The position numbers and the translations under genes are program-made. DNA of 41,709 nt from a virus: positions 1 through 41,709 of the IMG/VR virus record IMGVR_UViG_3300025154_000200; one strand, 5' to 3'. The notes below the pieces were generated by a model. That model saw only the letters and a list, made by a program, of their open reading frames with translations. It did no database searches and was not told where the DNA came from. Below, in pieces: positions 40,332-41,709 of the stretch. Numbering within the stretch: position 1 is the stretch's first letter; the number at the start of each line of letters is the position of its first letter.

Positions 40332-40413
40332 TAGCGGGCCGTTGAAGCGCGGGTTTCGATGAGCGGGCCAATGAGATAGTCCGCGAATAACTTCACAAAG
40401 GAGAGAAAAAGCG

Positions 40414-41415
40414 ATGAATCCGACTCCCAAAAGTGCCCACAAGGATGCGGCGTTGACGGCCCTGGCCATCGGCTACTTGAACCCGATGTTTATCGCCGAC
40501 CGCGTGTTCCCGCATGTCCCGGTGGCAAAGCGCAGTGATTACTTTTTCAAGTTTCTGAAAGGCGACTGGTTCCGGCTGGACGCCCAGGTGCGCGGTGCCG
40601 GCGCCGAAGCGGCCCAAAGCGGCTACAAGTTGACCAGCGATTCTTATTCATGCCTGGAATACGCCCTGGCCCATCCCGTACCGGTGCAACTGATCAACAA
40701 CGCTGATGCGGCTTTGCGGCCCTGGGAAACGGCGGTCAACTACGTGATGCGCCAGGTCATGCTGCGCAAAGAGTATGTCGTTTCCCAAAAGATCGTCACG
40801 GCCGCCAACTGGACCAGCACCAACGATGCCGAAGGCAACTGGCTGGCCACGGCCACCACCAACACCTTCATTCCCGACATGTTCCTGGCTAAAAAGACGG
40901 TGCGCGAACTGATCGGCATCGACCCCAATGTGCTGGTGGTGGACGCCAACACCTGGGACAACATCCTGCAGAACGAAGATGTCCTGGACCGCATCAAATA
41001 CTCGTCCACGGCGGGAAGTCCGGCCGTGGTAACGCCCAACCTGATTGCCCAGCTTTTCGGTCTGGATGAGGTGCTGGTGGGCGGGGCCATCTATTCAAAC
41101 TCGGAAGAGACCGTGGCCGGGACAGAGTTCAACGCCGTGCGCATGTGGGAGACCAACGCCACCAAAGGCAGCGCCTGGCTGGGTTACCGCACGGCGCTAC
41201 CGGCTATCAATGAGCCCAATGCCGGATACATCTTCGAGTGGATGGGAGATGCCGGTCAGGAAAGCGAAGTGATGTCTTCGGACGTGTACCGCGAAGTGCG
41301 CAAATGGTGGGAAGATTCGAAGAAGGCCTGGATGGTCGAGGCCTCCGAGACCTTCGATGCCAAAATCACCAGCGCGGATGCCGGTTTTCTCTTTACCGAC
41401 ACGTTGGCCACCTAA
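40414..41415 (+). CDS. Major capsid protein
   Basis: The 333-residue product lies after the decoration protein, as expected for the major capsid protein in a lambda-like head module. It has KRSDYFFKFLKGDWFRLDAQ, YALAHPVPVQLINNADAAL, TVRELIGIDPNVLVVDANTW and SEVMSSDVYREVRKWWEDSK, which fit the major capsid proteins of this phage group (an E-loop-like and P-domain-like layout). GGAGAGAAAAAGCG precedes the ATG. No N-terminal delta domain for proteolysis is obvious, so the protease may act on the scaffold. Confidence 0.87.
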   Translation: MNPTPKSAHKDAALTALAIGYLNPMFIADRVFPHVPVAKRSDYFFKFLKGDWFRLDAQVRGAGAEAAQSGYKLTSDSYSCLEYALAHPVPVQLINNADAALRPWETAVNYVMRQVMLRKEYVVSQKIVTAANWTSTNDAEGNWLATATTNTFIPDMFLAKKTVRELIGIDPNVLVVDANTWDNILQNEDVLDRIKYSSTAGSPAVVTPNLIAQLFGLDEVLVGGAIYSNSEETVAGTEFNAVRMWETNATKGSAWLGYRTALPAINEPNAGYIFEWMGDAGQESEVMSSDVYREVRKWWEDSKKAWMVEASETFDAKITSADAGFLFTDTLAT

Positions 41416-41433
41416 TCAGGAGTTAGCGCGGCC

Positions 41434-41709
41434 ATGACCCCCTACTCCCTCGCTCGCACCATTGCCGCCGCCGTGGCCCAGGACGCTGCCTTGCAGGCCT
41501 GGGCCACGGATGAATTCGACAAGGCCCTCACGGTTTACCTGGGGGTGCCGTCGGCGGATTTTCCCAACCTGGAGACCGATGCGCCGTTTGTGGCGTTCGG
41601 AGATCCGGAGCGGCGGGCGGCCCAGGACAAGCGGGCGGTGGCTTATGGGCTTTCGGCCTGGATGGGTTTGCGCGTGGCGGGCATGGCGGAAACGGGCGTG
41701 GGAAACCTG
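41434..41709 (+). CDS. Putative tail terminator / minor tail protein (N-terminal part)
   Basis: The first 92 codons of the gene completed at 3-335. It starts at ATG 41434 with CAGGAG (41418-41423) before it, 18 bases after the major capsid stop. The N-terminus reads MTPYSLARTIAAAVAQDAAL, then WATDEFDKALTVYLGVPSAD. The frame runs off the window end inside the terminal repeat and continues at base 135. See the other half for the role. Confidence 0.75.
   Translation, partial: MTPYSLARTIAAAVAQDAALQAWATDEFDKALTVYLGVPSADFPNLETDAPFVAFGDPERRAAQDKRAVAYGLSAWMGLRVAGMAETGVGNL
41584..41709. repeat. Right copy of 126-bp terminal direct repeat
   Basis: Exact copy of 9-134, in the same reading frame of the same gene. 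It shows that the window closes into a circle of about 41,575 bp. Confidence 0.93.

Overview
The window is the essentially complete genome of a temperate, tailed double-stranded DNA phage (siphovirus-like). Bases 9-134 are repeated exactly at 41584-41709, so the molecule closes into a circle of about 41,575 bp. One gene is cut by the window ends and becomes a single 158-residue protein once the ends are joined. No bacterial flank is visible. Host assignment is inference: a free-living Gram-negative bacterium, perhaps a sulfate-reducer-like Desulfobacterota. The reasons are a phage-borne PEP-CTERM protein with a sigma-54-like promoter, an attP core that looks like the 3' end of a selenocysteine tRNA gene, and cysteine-rich surface motifs.

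Layout, following the circle. Packaging and head (34321 to the end, continuing to 335): GpA-type large terminase, small zinc-ribbon and DNA-binding proteins, a phased 11-bp repeat array and a strong hairpin terminator, gpW-like connector, lambda-type portal, protease with an in-frame nested scaffold gene, decoration protein, major capsid protein, tail terminator candidate. Tail (396-9139): tail tube protein with an inserted carbohydrate-binding-like module, tail assembly chaperone pair made by -1 frameshifting, tape measure, distal tail protein, iron-sulfur hub protein, large tail-tip protein. Fibre and exported-protein region (9143-18455): a collar/fibre protein, then an unusual series of proteins with Sec signal peptides (beta-helix plus LamG, collagen-like-motif fibre, jelly-roll lectin or lyase-like, FN3), interrupted by an antisense PEP-CTERM gene. 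Lysis (18485-20071): small membrane proteins and a papain-fold hydrolase. Accessory (20075-21338): DksA/TraR-like protein and two P-loop kinases.

The minus-strand block (21360-22746) holds a small membrane protein, a putative lipoprotein and the prophage repressor. It faces a cro-like gene across a control region with two palindromic operators. Early genes (22855-25065) lead to a tyrosine integrase (25119-26288) and attP (26294-26485). An AT-rich two-gene cassette follows, then replication: an SF3/D5-type helicase, an origin-like iteron region and a primase (27661-30939). Next come a DUF5131 radical-SAM-like protein and small middle genes up to the terminase.

Apart from the minus-strand genes, everything is on the plus strand with many ATGA-type overlaps. 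I found no rRNA, intact tRNA, CRISPR array or reverse transcriptase. No gap above 300 bases is empty: the largest non-coding stretches (26289-26573 and 29287-29535) hold attP and the origin candidate. I ran no database searches. Family names rest on motifs and gene order.
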